NCBI GenBank assembly: GCA_020852865.1 | Contig: JADYZZ010000067.1 | Span: 1 to 34,205 of the forward strand | Length of the DNA stretch: 34,205 bases | Source of the DNA: Rubrivivax sp. | Lineage (GTDB): Bacteria; Pseudomonadota; Gammaproteobacteria; Burkholderiales; Burkholderiaceae_C | Direction of reading: 5' to 3' | Shown: piece after piece, positions 1-8,291 of the stretch | Position numbering within the stretch: the first letter of the stretch is position 1 | How the letters are laid out: the number at the start of each line of letters is the position of its first letter | Program-made: the position numbers and the translations under genes | The notes under the pieces: generated by a model | What the model saw: only the letters and a program-made list of their open reading frames with translations | Told to the model about the DNA's origin: nothing | The model's database searches: none

Positions 1-329
1 ATCATGCCGAGGTCGGCCTTGACGTAGGTGCAGACGTCCTCGCTCTGGCCGTCGCGCTCGGCGTCAATGATGAACTTGCCGCTCTTCTTGCGCATGCCGT
101 TCTGCAGCGCGTTGGTCTCGGGCAGGCTGCGCGCGAAGTCGAAGCACATCAGCAGCTCGTTCAGGTTGCCCGGAACGAAGGTGGCCGAGACCTTGCGGTT
201 GTTCTGGCGCGCGGTCGCCAGCTCCATGTAGTTGCGGTTGATGAGCTCCTTCTGCAGCCACATCGCGTCCTCCTTCTGGACGCTGGGCGGCTTCTTGGTG
301 CTGGCGGGCATCGTGACGGGCGTGTTCAT
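1..329 (-). CDS. bcrB: Benzoyl-CoA reductase subunit B (N-terminal part, cut by window edge)
   Basis: N-terminal 109 residues of a class I (ATP-dependent) benzoyl-CoA reductase subunit. With BcrC it forms the ring-reducing half of the BcrABCD complex, which reduces benzoyl-CoA to cyclohexa-1,5-diene-1-carbonyl-CoA in the cytoplasm. Visible features are the segments TFVPGNLNELLMCFDFA, LQNGMRKKSG and SEDVCTYVKADLGM, typical of BcrB/BadE and the wider 2-hydroxyacyl-CoA dehydratase fold; the cysteines in these segments are candidate iron-sulfur ligands (inference). The ATG at 329 overlaps the bcrC stop in an ATGA, so the two genes are translationally coupled. The gene runs off the left edge. By the Thauera order had-oah-dch-bcrCBAD, bcrA and bcrD should follow outside the window. 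Confidence 0.93.
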   Translation of the reverse strand, partial: MNTPVTMPASTKKPPSVQKEDAMWLQKELINRNYMELATARQNNRKVSATFVPGNLNELLMCFDFARSLPETNALQNGMRKKSGKFIIDAERDGQSEDVCTYVKADLGM

Positions 330-1522
330 GCGGCGCTCCAGAGCTTGATCGAATCGGCGAAGGTTCCGGCCTGCTCCCGGATCGGGGCCATCTGGCCGGT
401 GTTCTCGGCGTACTTGAACGCGGTCTGCGGGATGCCGTGCTTGGCCAGCACGTCCTGCAGCATCGGCCGCTCGAGCAGCGCCGGGTCGCAGAACGAGGGC
501 GCGGCGAAGATCACGCCCTCGGCGGCACGCGTCTTGACCTGCCTGAGCAGGAACACGCCCTTGTCCTCGCGCCGCGCGTCGTACTTGGCGGCGGTGGACG
601 CCGAGCGGTGCAGGAAGGCACGCGCGAGCTCGCGCAGCGGGTCGCCGTCGCTGGGCACCTCGTCTTGCAGCCAGCGGCCGACGAGCATGAAGTCGTCGTC
701 GACGACGTAGCAGCCGGCCATCTCGAGCGACTTGATGAGCCCGAGCGGCGGCTGCTCGCAGAAGCTGCCGTTGAGCACGACGCGCGCGTTGTCGCGCTTG
801 GGCCGCGGGAAGGCCTCGGCGGCGGCCAGGTAGCGGCGCACGAGCGCGGTGTGCTCCTCCACCGGCAGCACCATGCCGGCACGCTGCAGCAGGTAGACCT
901 CGGAGGTGGGAGCCTGCCAGGGCTTGGCCGAGCGGTAGGCGTAGAGCTCGCGCAGCGCGCGGCCGTTGTCGTTGTAGGCGGCGATCGAGGTGTTGAGTTC
1001 GGCGTCGGTGACGGGGCTGCCGCGCAGGCGGCCGAGATCGTCGCGGATGTGCTGCATCTCCTGCATCCAGAAGCGCCCGCCCACCTCGTCGTCGTAGTTC
1101 TGCGGCACGTCGACGTAGCGCGCGTATTTTTCGGGGAACAGGATCTGCCACACGCCCGAGAGGTTGCGGATGACGTCGCAGATGCTCGGGAACAGCATGC
1201 CGTCGAGGCAGTCGAGGCGGCCGGTGAGCCCGAGCTCGAGCGTCGAGCGCGGGATGCGGCAGATGTAGCTCTGGTAGTAGGCGTCGCCCTGGATGACCTC
1301 GATCTGGTCGCCGCCGCCGAGGATGCCGACCGGCAGCATGCCGGCGGCGTGGATGATCTCGCGCGGCACGTACACCGGCATGTAGCCGATCGCCTTGCGC
1401 CCCGGCGCGGCTGCCTTCCACGCACGCACGGCGTCGAAGCGCAGGTCTTCGAAAAGGGCCTCGCAGTGTTTGACGATCTGAAGCACCTCGGGGGTGTGCG
1501 GTGACATCGGGGTCGTGCTCAT
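326..1522 (-). CDS. bcrC: Benzoyl-CoA reductase subunit C
   Basis: 398 aa, 2-hydroxyacyl-CoA dehydratase D-component (HgdB/FldC-like) family, BcrC/BadD branch. It is partner of BcrB in the active-site half of ATP-dependent benzoyl-CoA reductase. Visible segments include GYMPVYVPREIIHAAGMLPV near residue 50, the Cys-containing YICRIPRST, a DCLDG...PSICDVIRNLSG block around residue 115, and FCEQPPLGLIKSLEMAGCY in the second half, all typical of the family; several Cys are candidate cluster ligands. The start was chosen at the ATG at 1522, which overlaps the dch stop as ATGA. The same frame stays open further upstream inside dch, but that extension is arginine/alanine-rich shadow sequence. Fourth of five pathway genes read leftward. 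Confidence 0.94.
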   Translation of the reverse strand: MSTTPMSPHTPEVLQIVKHCEALFEDLRFDAVRAWKAAAPGRKAIGYMPVYVPREIIHAAGMLPVGILGGGDQIEVIQGDAYYQSYICRIPRSTLELGLTGRLDCLDGMLFPSICDVIRNLSGVWQILFPEKYARYVDVPQNYDDEVGGRFWMQEMQHIRDDLGRLRGSPVTDAELNTSIAAYNDNGRALRELYAYRSAKPWQAPTSEVYLLQRAGMVLPVEEHTALVRRYLAAAEAFPRPKRDNARVVLNGSFCEQPPLGLIKSLEMAGCYVVDDDFMLVGRWLQDEVPSDGDPLRELARAFLHRSASTAAKYDARREDKGVFLLRQVKTRAAEGVIFAAPSFCDPALLERPMLQDVLAKHGIPQTAFKYAENTGQMAPIREQAGTFADSIKLWSAA

Positions 1523-2298
1523 CGGTGCTCCCAGACGGGTGGACGCTTGGCGATGAAGGCGGCCAGGCCTTCGTTCGCGTCGTGCGTGGACATGAGTCGG
1601 TCGAGATAGAGCCGCTCGACCTCGGCCAGGCGCTCGCGCAGCTCGCGCAGGCGCGGCGCGCGCGCCGCGGCCACGGCGCAGGCCAGCGCCGCGGCGCTGC
1701 GCGGCGCGAGGTGTTCGTCGAAGTACGCCAGCGCGGCCGCCTCGGGGTCGTCGGCCCGCTGCTGCACCAGGCCGATCGCGTGCGCGCACGCCGCGTCGAT
1801 CGTGCGCCCCGACCACAGCAGGTCCTCGGCCGCGACGGCGCTCACGCGCCAGGGCAGCAGGCAGCTGGCCGCGGGAGCGAAGACGCCGAGCTTGATCTCG
1901 GGCTGGCCGAAGGCGGCGCCGGGCGCGGCGAAGATCGGTCCGCCGGCCAGCGCCACTTCGAGCCCGCCGCCCAGGCACTGGCCGCGCACCGCGACCAGGA
2001 TCGGCGCCGGGTACCCGGCCATCGCCAGGATGAGTGCGTGCAGGCTGGCCAGCATGCCGGCGCAGCGCTCGGCCAGGTGCTCCTCGACGCTGGCGCCGAA
2101 GCTGAAGTGCGGCCCCTCGGCGTCGAGCAGCACGCCGCGCAGGCCCGGCGCGCCGCGGTGCGCATCGAACGCGGCGTGCAGCGCGGCGATCATCTCGGCG
2201 TCGCACAGGTTGGCCTTGGGCCGCGCCAGGCGCAGCCTGAGCAAGGCGCCCTCGCGCTCGAGCCAGACCTTCAGCGGGCCGGCGGCGGCTTCAGCCAT
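1519..2298 (-). CDS. dch: Cyclohexa-1,5-diene-1-carbonyl-CoA hydratase
   Basis: 259 aa enoyl-CoA hydratase/isomerase (crotonase) family protein. From its position between oah and bcrC it is the dienoyl-CoA hydratase that adds water to the benzoyl-CoA reductase product, giving 6-hydroxycyclohex-1-ene-1-carbonyl-CoA. Crotonase features are the first oxyanion-hole region HFSFGASVEEH near residue 65 and RGQCLGGGLEVALA near residue 110, followed by FGQPEIKLGVFAP. The start at 2298 lies 8 nt inside oah, and the stop overlaps the bcrC start by 4 nt. Crotonase paralogues are hard to tell apart by sequence alone, so the specific activity rests mainly on the operon context, which exactly matches the Thauera arrangement. 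Confidence 0.9.
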   Translation of the reverse strand: MAEAAAGPLKVWLEREGALLRLRLARPKANLCDAEMIAALHAAFDAHRGAPGLRGVLLDAEGPHFSFGASVEEHLAERCAGMLASLHALILAMAGYPAPILVAVRGQCLGGGLEVALAGGPIFAAPGAAFGQPEIKLGVFAPAASCLLPWRVSAVAAEDLLWSGRTIDAACAHAIGLVQQRADDPEAAALAYFDEHLAPRSAAALACAVAAARAPRLRELRERLAEVERLYLDRLMSTHDANEGLAAFIAKRPPVWEHR

Positions 2299-3391
2299 GA
2301 CGGCTCGCCCCGGGCTGGATCTCGTCGTGCAGGCTGCCGACCCAGCTCTGGCCGGCGGCGAGCTTCTGGCGCAGCAGCACGAAGTCGACTTCGCGGTCGT
2401 CCTTCGTGCCCTCGTTGAACGCGGTGAAGCCCGAGCGCGCCTCGGTCATCATGTTGAGCGCGAGCCAGGCGCGCGCGTTCTCCTTGTTGCGGTTCCAGGC
2501 GTCGAGCTTGGGCTTGCGCAGCTCCTCGAGCGTCTTGGTCGTGCAGTCGGGGAAGGTCAGCAGCATCTTGGCGCACAGCTCCTCGACCTTGGCGTCGAGC
2601 AGCGACAGGTCGACCTTGCCGCGCTTCATCAGCGCCTTGCCCTCGGCGAGCGCGGCGCCGGTCTTGGGCTCGCCGTAGACGTTGCGGCCGTACTCGTCGA
2701 ACAGGCGCTGGGTCTCGATCGTCGGGTTGGCGACGAACTTGCCGTCGACCTCGAGCGCCGGCACCACGTCGGTCAGGATGCCCATCTGGTAGGCCTTGTG
2801 CGCGCTGAAGGGCTCGCACAGCACGCAGGCAGCCATCGCGCGCTCGGCGCCCACGACCACCGGCAGGAAGTCGGTGGCGCCGCCGATCGGCGCCGAGCCA
2901 TGCTTGGGGCCGGCCTGGCCGAAGCGCGCCAGGTCCTGCGCCACCGAGAAGTCGCAGGCCATGCCGATCTCCTGGCCGCCGCCGATGCGCATGCCGTTGA
3001 CGCGGCAGATCACCGGCTTGTCGCAGGCCAGGATGGCGCTCACCATGTCGTTGAACAGGCGCATGTACTGCCGGTACTCCTGCGGGTGGCCGGCGTAGTA
3101 CTCGGCGTACTCCTTGGTGTTGCCGCCGGTGCAGAAGGCCTTGTCGCCGACGCCGGTGAAGACCACGCAGTTGACCGCGCGGTCGTTGCTCGCCGCGCGC
3201 ATGGCCAGGATCACGCCCTTGACCATGTCGGTGGTATAGCTGTTGTACTGGCCCGGGTTGTCGAGCCAGATCCAGGCGTTGTACAGGCCTGCGGCCTCGC
3301 TGCCGTCGGGTCGGCGCGCCGGGCGGCGCTCGTAGCGCACGCCGGGCTTGGCGTAGTCGTCGACGAGGTCGTGGTTCTTGAAGTCGCGCAT
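2291..3391 (-). CDS. oah: 6-oxocyclohex-1-ene-1-carbonyl-CoA hydrolase (ring-opening)
   Basis: 366 aa, crotonase superfamily, the ring-cleaving hydrolase of the benzoyl-CoA pathway (Oah/BzdY type). It adds two waters to 6-oxocyclohex-1-ene-1-carbonyl-CoA and yields 3-hydroxypimelyl-CoA. Characteristic segments are WIWLDNPGQYNSYTTDMVKG near residue 40, FCTGGNTKEYAEYYAGHPQE, NGMRIGGGQEIGMACDFSVA and GPKHGSAPIGGATDFLP; the long C-terminal extension after the crotonase core is normal for Oah. The start is the ATG at 3391, with GGAG six nt upstream. A TTG at 3406 in the same frame would add five residues and lacks such support. It follows had after 33 nt and overlaps dch by 8 nt. Confidence 0.94.
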   Translation of the reverse strand: MRDFKNHDLVDDYAKPGVRYERRPARRPDGSEAAGLYNAWIWLDNPGQYNSYTTDMVKGVILAMRAASNDRAVNCVVFTGVGDKAFCTGGNTKEYAEYYAGHPQEYRQYMRLFNDMVSAILACDKPVICRVNGMRIGGGQEIGMACDFSVAQDLARFGQAGPKHGSAPIGGATDFLPVVVGAERAMAACVLCEPFSAHKAYQMGILTDVVPALEVDGKFVANPTIETQRLFDEYGRNVYGEPKTGAALAEGKALMKRGKVDLSLLDAKVEELCAKMLLTFPDCTTKTLEELRKPKLDAWNRNKENARAWLALNMMTEARSGFTAFNEGTKDDREVDFVLLRQKLAAGQSWVGSLHDEIQPGASRHG

Positions 3392-3424
3392 CGGAGGCTC
3401 CGGCAAAGGGGAAACGGGCAGCGG

Positions 3425-4492
3425 TCAGGGCACCAGCACGGCGCGGCGCGTGATCTCGCGCGCGTGCACGGCGTGGAAGACGCGGTTGATGTCGGCCAGC
3501 GGATGGGTCTCGACGAAGGGCGCCAGGCTGACCTGGCCGTCGAGCACGAGATCGAGCGCGGCCGGGTACAGCTCGGGCGGGCAGCCCCAGTTGCCGAGCG
3601 CGCGCGCGTCGAAGGCCATCAGGTTGGACAGGCGCAGCTCGACCTTGTCCATCGTGAAACCCACCACCGACAGCGTGGCGCCGTGCACCAGCAGGTTGAA
3701 GGCGGTGTTCTGCCCGGCACCGGTGCCCGAGCATTCGAAGATCTTCCACTCGGTGGCACGGCGCCCCTGGGCACGGGCGAACTCGGCGACCGCCTTCTTG
3801 AGCGCCTTGGCGTCGTGCGCGCGCGCGTCGAGCGCGAGCGCGGCGCCGCCGTCGCGGGCGATGGCCTCGAGCTTGCGCGCATCGACGTCGACCGCCACCA
3901 CCGCGGCACCGAAGGCGCGTGCGATCTGCACGCAGTAGCCGCCGACACCGCCGACGCCGACCACCACCGCCAGGTCACCGGGGGCGACGCCGGCGCGCCG
4001 GACCGCCTGATAGGGCGTGGTCAGCGCGTCGGCGACGATCGACACCTGTGCCAGCGCGAGGCCCGCCGCCGTCAGCCGCTTTTCGTCGACCGGGCACAGC
4101 CCGCGCGCCGGCACCACGATGTGCGAGGCGAAGCCGCCCTGGATGTCGTTGCCGGGCATCTTCTGCGCACGGCAGATCGTGGCCAGGCCGCGCCGGCACA
4201 GGTCGCATTCGCCGCAGGGCAGCACGGCGGGCACGATGACCGCGCGCCCGAGCCAGTCGGCCGCACCGGCGCCGGCGGCGACGACGCGGCCGCTGATCTC
4301 GTGGCCGAGCGCCAGCGGCAGCGGCTGGTTGGTGCGCACGCCGTCGTAGTAGTAGCCGAGATCGGTGTGGCAGACGCCGCAGCCGGCGACCGCGACCGCC
4401 ACCTCGCCGGCGGCCGGCTCGGCCTCGAACCCGGCGCGCACGAGCGGCGCTGCGGGGGCGGTCATCAGCCAGCGGTGGGCGGCGATCGGCAT
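3425..4492 (-). CDS. had: 6-hydroxycyclohex-1-ene-1-carbonyl-CoA dehydrogenase
   Basis: 355 aa zinc-dependent medium-chain alcohol dehydrogenase. It oxidises 6-hydroxycyclohex-1-ene-1-carbonyl-CoA to the 6-oxo compound with NAD+, between Dch and Oah. Visible features are the catalytic zinc motif [15 protein letters not shown] (about residue 37) with GHEISGRV, the four-cysteine structural zinc lobe [15 protein letters not shown] (about residue 93) and the Rossmann glycine motif [20 protein letters not shown] (about residue 178). The YYYDGV segment after the first zinc motif is typical of Had rather than of general alcohol dehydrogenases. The ATG at 4492 has a clear GAGGAG about 8 nt upstream. 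First gene of the leftward benzoyl-CoA operon, facing the divergent kor operon. Confidence 0.93.
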   Translation of the reverse strand: MPIAAHRWLMTAPAAPLVRAGFEAEPAAGEVAVAVAGCGVCHTDLGYYYDGVRTNQPLPLALGHEISGRVVAAGAGAADWLGRAVIVPAVLPCGECDLCRRGLATICRAQKMPGNDIQGGFASHIVVPARGLCPVDEKRLTAAGLALAQVSIVADALTTPYQAVRRAGVAPGDLAVVVGVGGVGGYCVQIARAFGAAVVAVDVDARKLEAIARDGGAALALDARAHDAKALKKAVAEFARAQGRRATEWKIFECSGTGAGQNTAFNLLVHGATLSVVGFTMDKVELRLSNLMAFDARALGNWGCPPELYPAALDLVLDGQVSLAPFVETHPLADINRVFHAVHAREITRRAVLVP

Positions 4493-4569
4493 CTGCGGAC
4501 TCCTCGGTGACTGGGGCGGCAGCGCCGGCGCGGCCGCCTTGCCGTGGCAGGCCCGGTGCGCAAACCCGA

Positions 4570-4598
4570 TGGACGCCCGCCCGAAACATTTGTATTCT
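4570..4598 (+). promoter_or_regulatory. Candidate promoter for the kor operon
   Basis: TGGACG (4570-4575) and TATTCT (4593-4598) are separated by exactly 17 nt, each matching four of six positions of the sigma-70 -35 and -10 consensus. Transcription would start near 4605 and give a leader of about 70 nt before korA. The -10 lies inside the palindrome at 4592-4611, as expected for repressor control. Read by eye and not scored; the leftward promoter for had was not resolved. Confidence 0.35.
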
Positions 4599-4611
4599 GG
4601 TACCTGAATAC
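4592..4611. promoter_or_regulatory. Near-perfect 20-bp palindrome, probable operator between had and korA
   Basis: GTATTCTGGTACCTGAATAC pairs in nine of ten positions around a GGTACC centre; only T4598/T4605 do not pair. A second, overlapping perfect inverted repeat CTGGTA-N6-TACCAG covers 4597-4614. It sits in the only AT-rich part of the divergent region and overlaps the candidate korA -10. The form suits a dimeric TetR-, GntR- or MarR-type repressor controlling both operons. No regulator gene for it is in the window, so its owner is unknown. Confidence 0.6.
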
Positions 4612-4673
4612 CAGTTTTCTCCGATTCTGCAGTCCCGGCGTCGGATTTCCTTGATCTGGCGCAGGGACGGCCG

Positions 4674-6524
4674 ATGCCGCTGCGGTTTCACTGGCGGCCC
4701 ATCCCGATCCGGAGCCCGACCTTGTCCCCGACTCCCGCCTCACCGGCCCCGAGGCCGCGCGACAGCGCGGCGCTGCGCGCGGGCTTCTCGGTCGCCATCG
4801 CCGGCAGCGGCGGCGCCGGCGTCATGACGGCCGGCACGCTGCTGCTCGACGCGGCCGCGCGTGCCGGCCTGTACGGCCTCATGGTGCGCACCAGCGGCCC
4901 GCAGATCCGCGGCGGCGAGGCCGCGGCGCTGCTGCGCCTGGCCGCGGCTCCGGTGGCGACGCTCGACGACCGCTTCGACGCGCTGCTCGCGATCGACTGG
5001 CAGAACCTGAACCGTTTCGCCGACGAGATCCCGCTCGGCCCGGCCAGCCTGCTGGTCGGCGACAGCGAGGCCGGCGAGCCGCCCGAGGCGCTGCGCGCCA
5101 GCGGCGCGCGCTGCGTGGCGCTGCCGCTCAAGCAGACCGCCAAGGCCAGCGGCGCCTGGGTCAACATGGTGGCGCTGGGCGTGGCCGGCACGCTGGCCGG
5201 CGTGCCGCCGGCGGCGCTCGAAGCCGCGCTCGGCGCGAGCTGGAAGCGCGGCGCCGAGGCGCTGGCGGCCAACGTCGCGGCGCTGCGCCAGGGCGCGGCG
5301 CTCGCCGCCGGGCTCGCAGGCCCGGCGCCGCTCGAGCCGGCCGCCTCCGTGCCGCCGGGGCGCTGGCTGCTGTCGGGCAACGAGGCCGCGGGCTTCGGTG
5401 CCCTGCGTGCCGGCGTGCGCTTCGTCGCCGCCTATCCCATCACGCCGGCCACCGAACTGCTCGAGTGGATGGCGCCGGCGCTGGCACGCGTCGGCGGCAC
5501 GCTGCTGCAGGCCGAGGACGAACTGGCCTCGGTGAACATGGTGATCGGCGCCTCCTACGGCGGCGTGCCTTCGCTCACGGCCACCGCCGGCCCGGGTCTG
5601 GCGCTGATGGCCGAGGGCATCGGCCTGGCGGTGGCGGCCGAGGTGCCGATCGTCGTCGTCGACGTGATGCGCGGCGGGCCGTCCACCGGCATCCCGGCCA
5701 AGAGCGAACAGAGCGACCTCTCGTTCGCCGTCGACGGCCTGCACGGCGACGCGCCGCGCCTGGTGCTGGCGCCGAACTCGATCGCCGACTGCGTGGCCAC
5801 CGGCGCGTGGGCGGTGCAGCTGGCCGAGGCGCTGCAGGCGCCGGCGATCCTGCTCACCGACCAGTTCATGGGCCAGTCGCGCGCCGTGATCGACCGGCCG
5901 GCGCACGACACGCAGCCCGCGCTGCGGCTCACGGCGCCGGCCGGCGCCCAGGGTTACCGGCGCTACGCCGACACGCCTTCGGGCGTCTCGCCGATGGCGA
6001 TTCCCGGCAACCCCGGCACCGCCTACACCGCCGACGGCCTCGAGCACACCGAGCGCGGCATCCCGAGCAGCGGCGCTGCCGACCACCGGCGCCAGCTCGA
6101 CAAGCGCCTGCGCAAGCTCGAGCGCCACGACTACGGCGCGCGCTGGGCCGACGTCGAAGGCGACGCCGCGCTCGCGGTGATCACCTTCGGCTCGACCACC
6201 GGCGCCGTGCGCGAGGCGATCGCGCGCGTCGCGGGCCAGGGCCTCGCGCTCAGGCTGGTCTCGCTGCGCCTGCTCGCGCCGCTGCGCGTCGCGGCGCTCG
6301 AGCAGGCGCTGGCGGGCGTGCGCGAGGTACTGGTGGTCGAACAGAACCACGGCGGCCAGCTGCTGCGCTACCTGCGCAGCCGCGCCGATCTGCCCGGCCG
6401 CGCACGCGGCCTGCACCGCGCCGGCCCGCTGCCGCTGCGTCCGGGCGAGCTGGCCGCGGCCTTCATCGACTGGGCCGCCGCCGTCGGCACACAACGAGCA
6501 GTCGACACGGAGGCAAGCGCGTGA
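4674..6524 (+). CDS. korA: 2-oxoglutarate:ferredoxin oxidoreductase, fused gamma-alpha subunit
   Basis: 616 aa. Residues about 36-215 are the gamma domain ([20 protein letters not shown], then [20 protein letters not shown]). Residues about 230-600 are the alpha domain with [20 protein letters not shown] and [20 protein letters not shown] near residue 334, the signature of KorA-type 2-oxoacid:ferredoxin oxidoreductases. With KorB it would oxidatively decarboxylate 2-oxoglutarate and reduce ferredoxin, the electron donor known for benzoyl-CoA reductase in Thauera and Azoarcus. The start is the ATG at 4674 with AGGGA six nt upstream. A TTG at 4722 preceded by GGAG is an alternative that would drop 16 residues of proline-rich sequence. 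The stop overlaps korB in a GTGA. Confidence 0.9.
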   Translation: MPLRFHWRPIPIRSPTLSPTPASPAPRPRDSAALRAGFSVAIAGSGGAGVMTAGTLLLDAAARAGLYGLMVRTSGPQIRGGEAAALLRLAAAPVATLDDRFDALLAIDWQNLNRFADEIPLGPASLLVGDSEAGEPPEALRASGARCVALPLKQTAKASGAWVNMVALGVAGTLAGVPPAALEAALGASWKRGAEALAANVAALRQGAALAAGLAGPAPLEPAASVPPGRWLLSGNEAAGFGALRAGVRFVAAYPITPATELLEWMAPALARVGGTLLQAEDELASVNMVIGASYGGVPSLTATAGPGLALMAEGIGLAVAAEVPIVVVDVMRGGPSTGIPAKSEQSDLSFAVDGLHGDAPRLVLAPNSIADCVATGAWAVQLAEALQAPAILLTDQFMGQSRAVIDRPAHDTQPALRLTAPAGAQGYRRYADTPSGVSPMAIPGNPGTAYTADGLEHTERGIPSSGAADHRRQLDKRLRKLERHDYGARWADVEGDAALAVITFGSTTGAVREAIARVAGQGLALRLVSLRLLAPLRVAALEQALAGVREVLVVEQNHGGQLLRYLRSRADLPGRARGLHRAGPLPLRPGELAAAFIDWAAAVGTQRAVDTEASA

Positions 6525-7354
6525 ACGACCCCAAGATCCCCGCCGCGCTGGCCGCGGCCGACTACAAGTCCGACTACAAGCCGATCTGGTGCCCGGGCTG
6601 CGGCGACTTCAGCGTGCTCAGCGCGCTCACCAAGGCGCTGGCGATCCTGCAGCGCCCGCCGCACGAGGTGGCGGTGGTCTCGGGCATCGGCTGCAGCTCG
6701 CGCCTGCCCGCCTACACCACCTGCTACGGCTTTCACGGCGTGCACGGGCGCGCCCTGGCCGCCGGCACCGGCCTGAAAGTGGCGCGGCCCGACCTGACGG
6801 TGGTCGTCACCGGCGGCGACGGCGACGGCTACTCGATCGGCGGCAACCACTTCATGCACGCCTGCCGACGCAATGTCGACCTGACGTACATCGTGATGGA
6901 CAACCATGTCTACGGCATGACCAAGGGCCAGGCCTCGCCCACCACAGAGCCCGACTGGGACAACAAGCTCGCCCCCGGCGGTACCGGCGTGCGCGCCTTC
7001 CATCCGCTGGTGGTGGCGCTGGCTTCGGGCGCCAACTTCGTCGCGCGCGCCTTCTCGGGCGACCCGAACGGCACCGCGCAGCTCATCGCGCAGGCGATCC
7101 GGCATCCGGGCTTCGCGTTCGTCGAGATCCTGAGCCCCTGCGTCACCTTCCGCCCCGAACAGCGCGACTGGAAGCAGCAGGTGCGCCCGGCACCGGTGAC
7201 CGAGACCAACGACCCCGCGCTCGCCGCGCGCCGCGTGATGGCCGACGACGGCTTCAACATCGGCGTGCTGTACGCCGGCACGCGGCCGGTGTATGCGCGC
7301 CCGCGCCAGGCCAGCGCCACGCCGGCCGAGCTCGAAGCGGAGTTCGCGCTATGA
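6521..7354 (+). CDS. korB: 2-oxoglutarate:ferredoxin oxidoreductase, beta subunit (TPP-binding)
   Basis: 277 aa beta subunit carrying the thiamine diphosphate site. It has the IWCPGCGDFSVL motif (residues 22-33) and SGIGCSSRLPAY for cluster/TPP binding, the diphosphate/Mg motif GGDGDGYSIGGNHFMHACRR, and DNHVYGMTKGQASPT, all typical of KorB. No separate ferredoxin domain is present, so the enzyme is a two-subunit type that needs an external electron acceptor. The start is GTG at 6521, inside the korA stop (GTGA), with GGAGG about 7 nt upstream. The next gene starts in the korB stop (ATGA). Co-transcription with korA is effectively certain from these overlaps. Confidence 0.92.
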   Translation: MNDPKIPAALAAADYKSDYKPIWCPGCGDFSVLSALTKALAILQRPPHEVAVVSGIGCSSRLPAYTTCYGFHGVHGRALAAGTGLKVARPDLTVVVTGGDGDGYSIGGNHFMHACRRNVDLTYIVMDNHVYGMTKGQASPTTEPDWDNKLAPGGTGVRAFHPLVVALASGANFVARAFSGDPNGTAQLIAQAIRHPGFAFVEILSPCVTFRPEQRDWKQQVRPAPVTETNDPALAARRVMADDGFNIGVLYAGTRPVYARPRQASATPAELEAEFAL

Positions 7355-7866
7355 ACGCACCCGTGCAGACGATGGAGCAGCTGATGGCGCAGGCGCTCGC
7401 GATGGAACGCGAGGCCGTGGCGCGCTACGGCGAGCTGGCCGAGATGATGGAGGTGCACAACAACCGCGAGGTGGCCGAGCTGTTCCGCAAGATGGCCGGC
7501 TACGAGGCGCACCACGTCGAGCAGATCCTGCACGACATGGGCTGGAGCGCCGACAGCGCCCCCGTCGTGCACGAAGGCGCCTGGGCCACGCCCGAGGCGC
7601 CCGAGGCCGTGCCGATCGACGAGATGCACTACCTGATGCACCCCTGGCACGCGCTGCAGCTGGCGCACGCCGCCGAGCAGCGCGCCGTCGCGTTCTTCGA
7701 CGCGCTGGCGCGCCAGGCCGCGGGCGAGGACATCCGTCGCGCCGCCGAGGCGATGCGCGCCGAGGAGCTCGAGCATGTGGCGCTGATCGACTCCTGGCTC
7801 GCCAAGGTTGCGCCGCCCGATGCCAACTGGGCCGACGATCCCGACCCGCCACGCTACGAGGACTGA
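7351..7866 (+). CDS. Ferritin-like diiron protein (rubrerythrin/bacterioferritin-like)
   Basis: 171 aa, two-repeat four-helix bundle of the ferritin-like superfamily. The diiron pattern is visible twice: Glu21 in MEREAVARYGEL with E52-A-H-H55, then AEQRAVAFFDAL with EELEHV in the second half. There is no rubredoxin-type CxxC domain, so it is not a classical rubrerythrin. No signal peptide or membrane segment, hence cytoplasmic. It overlaps korB by 4 nt (ATGA), so it is made together with the oxidoreductase. Likely roles (inference) are removal of oxygen or peroxide near the oxygen-sensitive Kor and benzoyl-CoA reductase enzymes, or iron supply for their clusters. A redox partner is not evident from its own sequence. 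Confidence 0.85.
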   Translation: MNAPVQTMEQLMAQALAMEREAVARYGELAEMMEVHNNREVAELFRKMAGYEAHHVEQILHDMGWSADSAPVVHEGAWATPEAPEAVPIDEMHYLMHPWHALQLAHAAEQRAVAFFDALARQAAGEDIRRAAEAMRAEELEHVALIDSWLAKVAPPDANWADDPDPPRYED

Positions 7867-7872
7867 ACCGCG

Positions 7873-8274
7873 ATGAAGCATCTGCTGCCCGAGGGCTGGA
7901 AGGCGCCGATCGGCTATGCCAACGGCATTGCCGTCGATGCCGGACGCCTCGTCTTCCTGGCCGGCCAGGTGGGCTGGAACGCCGACCAGGTGTTCGAATC
8001 GGAGGAACTGGTGCCGCAGTTCCGCCAGGCGCTGGCCAACATCCTGGCCGTGCTGGCCGAGGCCGGCGGCCGCGCCGAACACATCTGCCGCATCACCGCC
8101 TTCTGCTGCGACCGCAACGCCTACCTCGCCGCGCGCCGCGAGCTCGGCGCCGTCTGGCGCGAGCTGATGGGCACGCATTACCCGGCGATGAGCATGATCT
8201 TCGTCTCCGACCTGCTCGACCACCCCGGCAAGATCGAGCTCGAGGCGACGGCCGTGCTGCCGCGCGCGAGCTGA
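7873..8274 (+). CDS. RidA/YjgF-family protein lacking the deaminase arginine
   Basis: 133 aa, single Rid domain over the full length: FLAGQVGWNADQ near residue 29, VPQFRQALANILAVLAEAGG, a TAFCCDRNAYLAARREL segment, and the closing PGKIELEATAVLP. Archetypal RidA hydrolyses reactive enamines/imines and uses an arginine in a PARSCVEV-like motif; here the motif reads PAMSMIFV, with Met106 at that place, while the C-terminal Glu (E124) is kept. It therefore belongs to one of the Rid subfamilies without canonical deaminase chemistry and may bind or convert another small molecule. It lies 6 nt after the ferritin-like gene in the kor operon. Family assignment is firm; substrate unknown. Confidence 0.87.
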   Translation: MKHLLPEGWKAPIGYANGIAVDAGRLVFLAGQVGWNADQVFESEELVPQFRQALANILAVLAEAGGRAEHICRITAFCCDRNAYLAARRELGAVWRELMGTHYPAMSMIFVSDLLDHPGKIELEATAVLPRAS

Positions 8275-8291
8275 TCCGGTTCGCCTCGACC

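Noticed and set aside
1523..2206. N-terminal extension of the bcrC frame upstream of its ATG.
   Set aside because: It lies fully inside dch, is arginine/alanine-rich, and the ATGA overlap with dch gives the natural start at 1522.
1802..4510. Very long plus-strand open frame (about 900 codons) opposite dch, oah and had.
   Set aside because: It is antisense to three well-supported enzymes; its translation is Arg/Ala/His-rich without motifs, an effect of GC-rich codons leaving few stops on the other strand.
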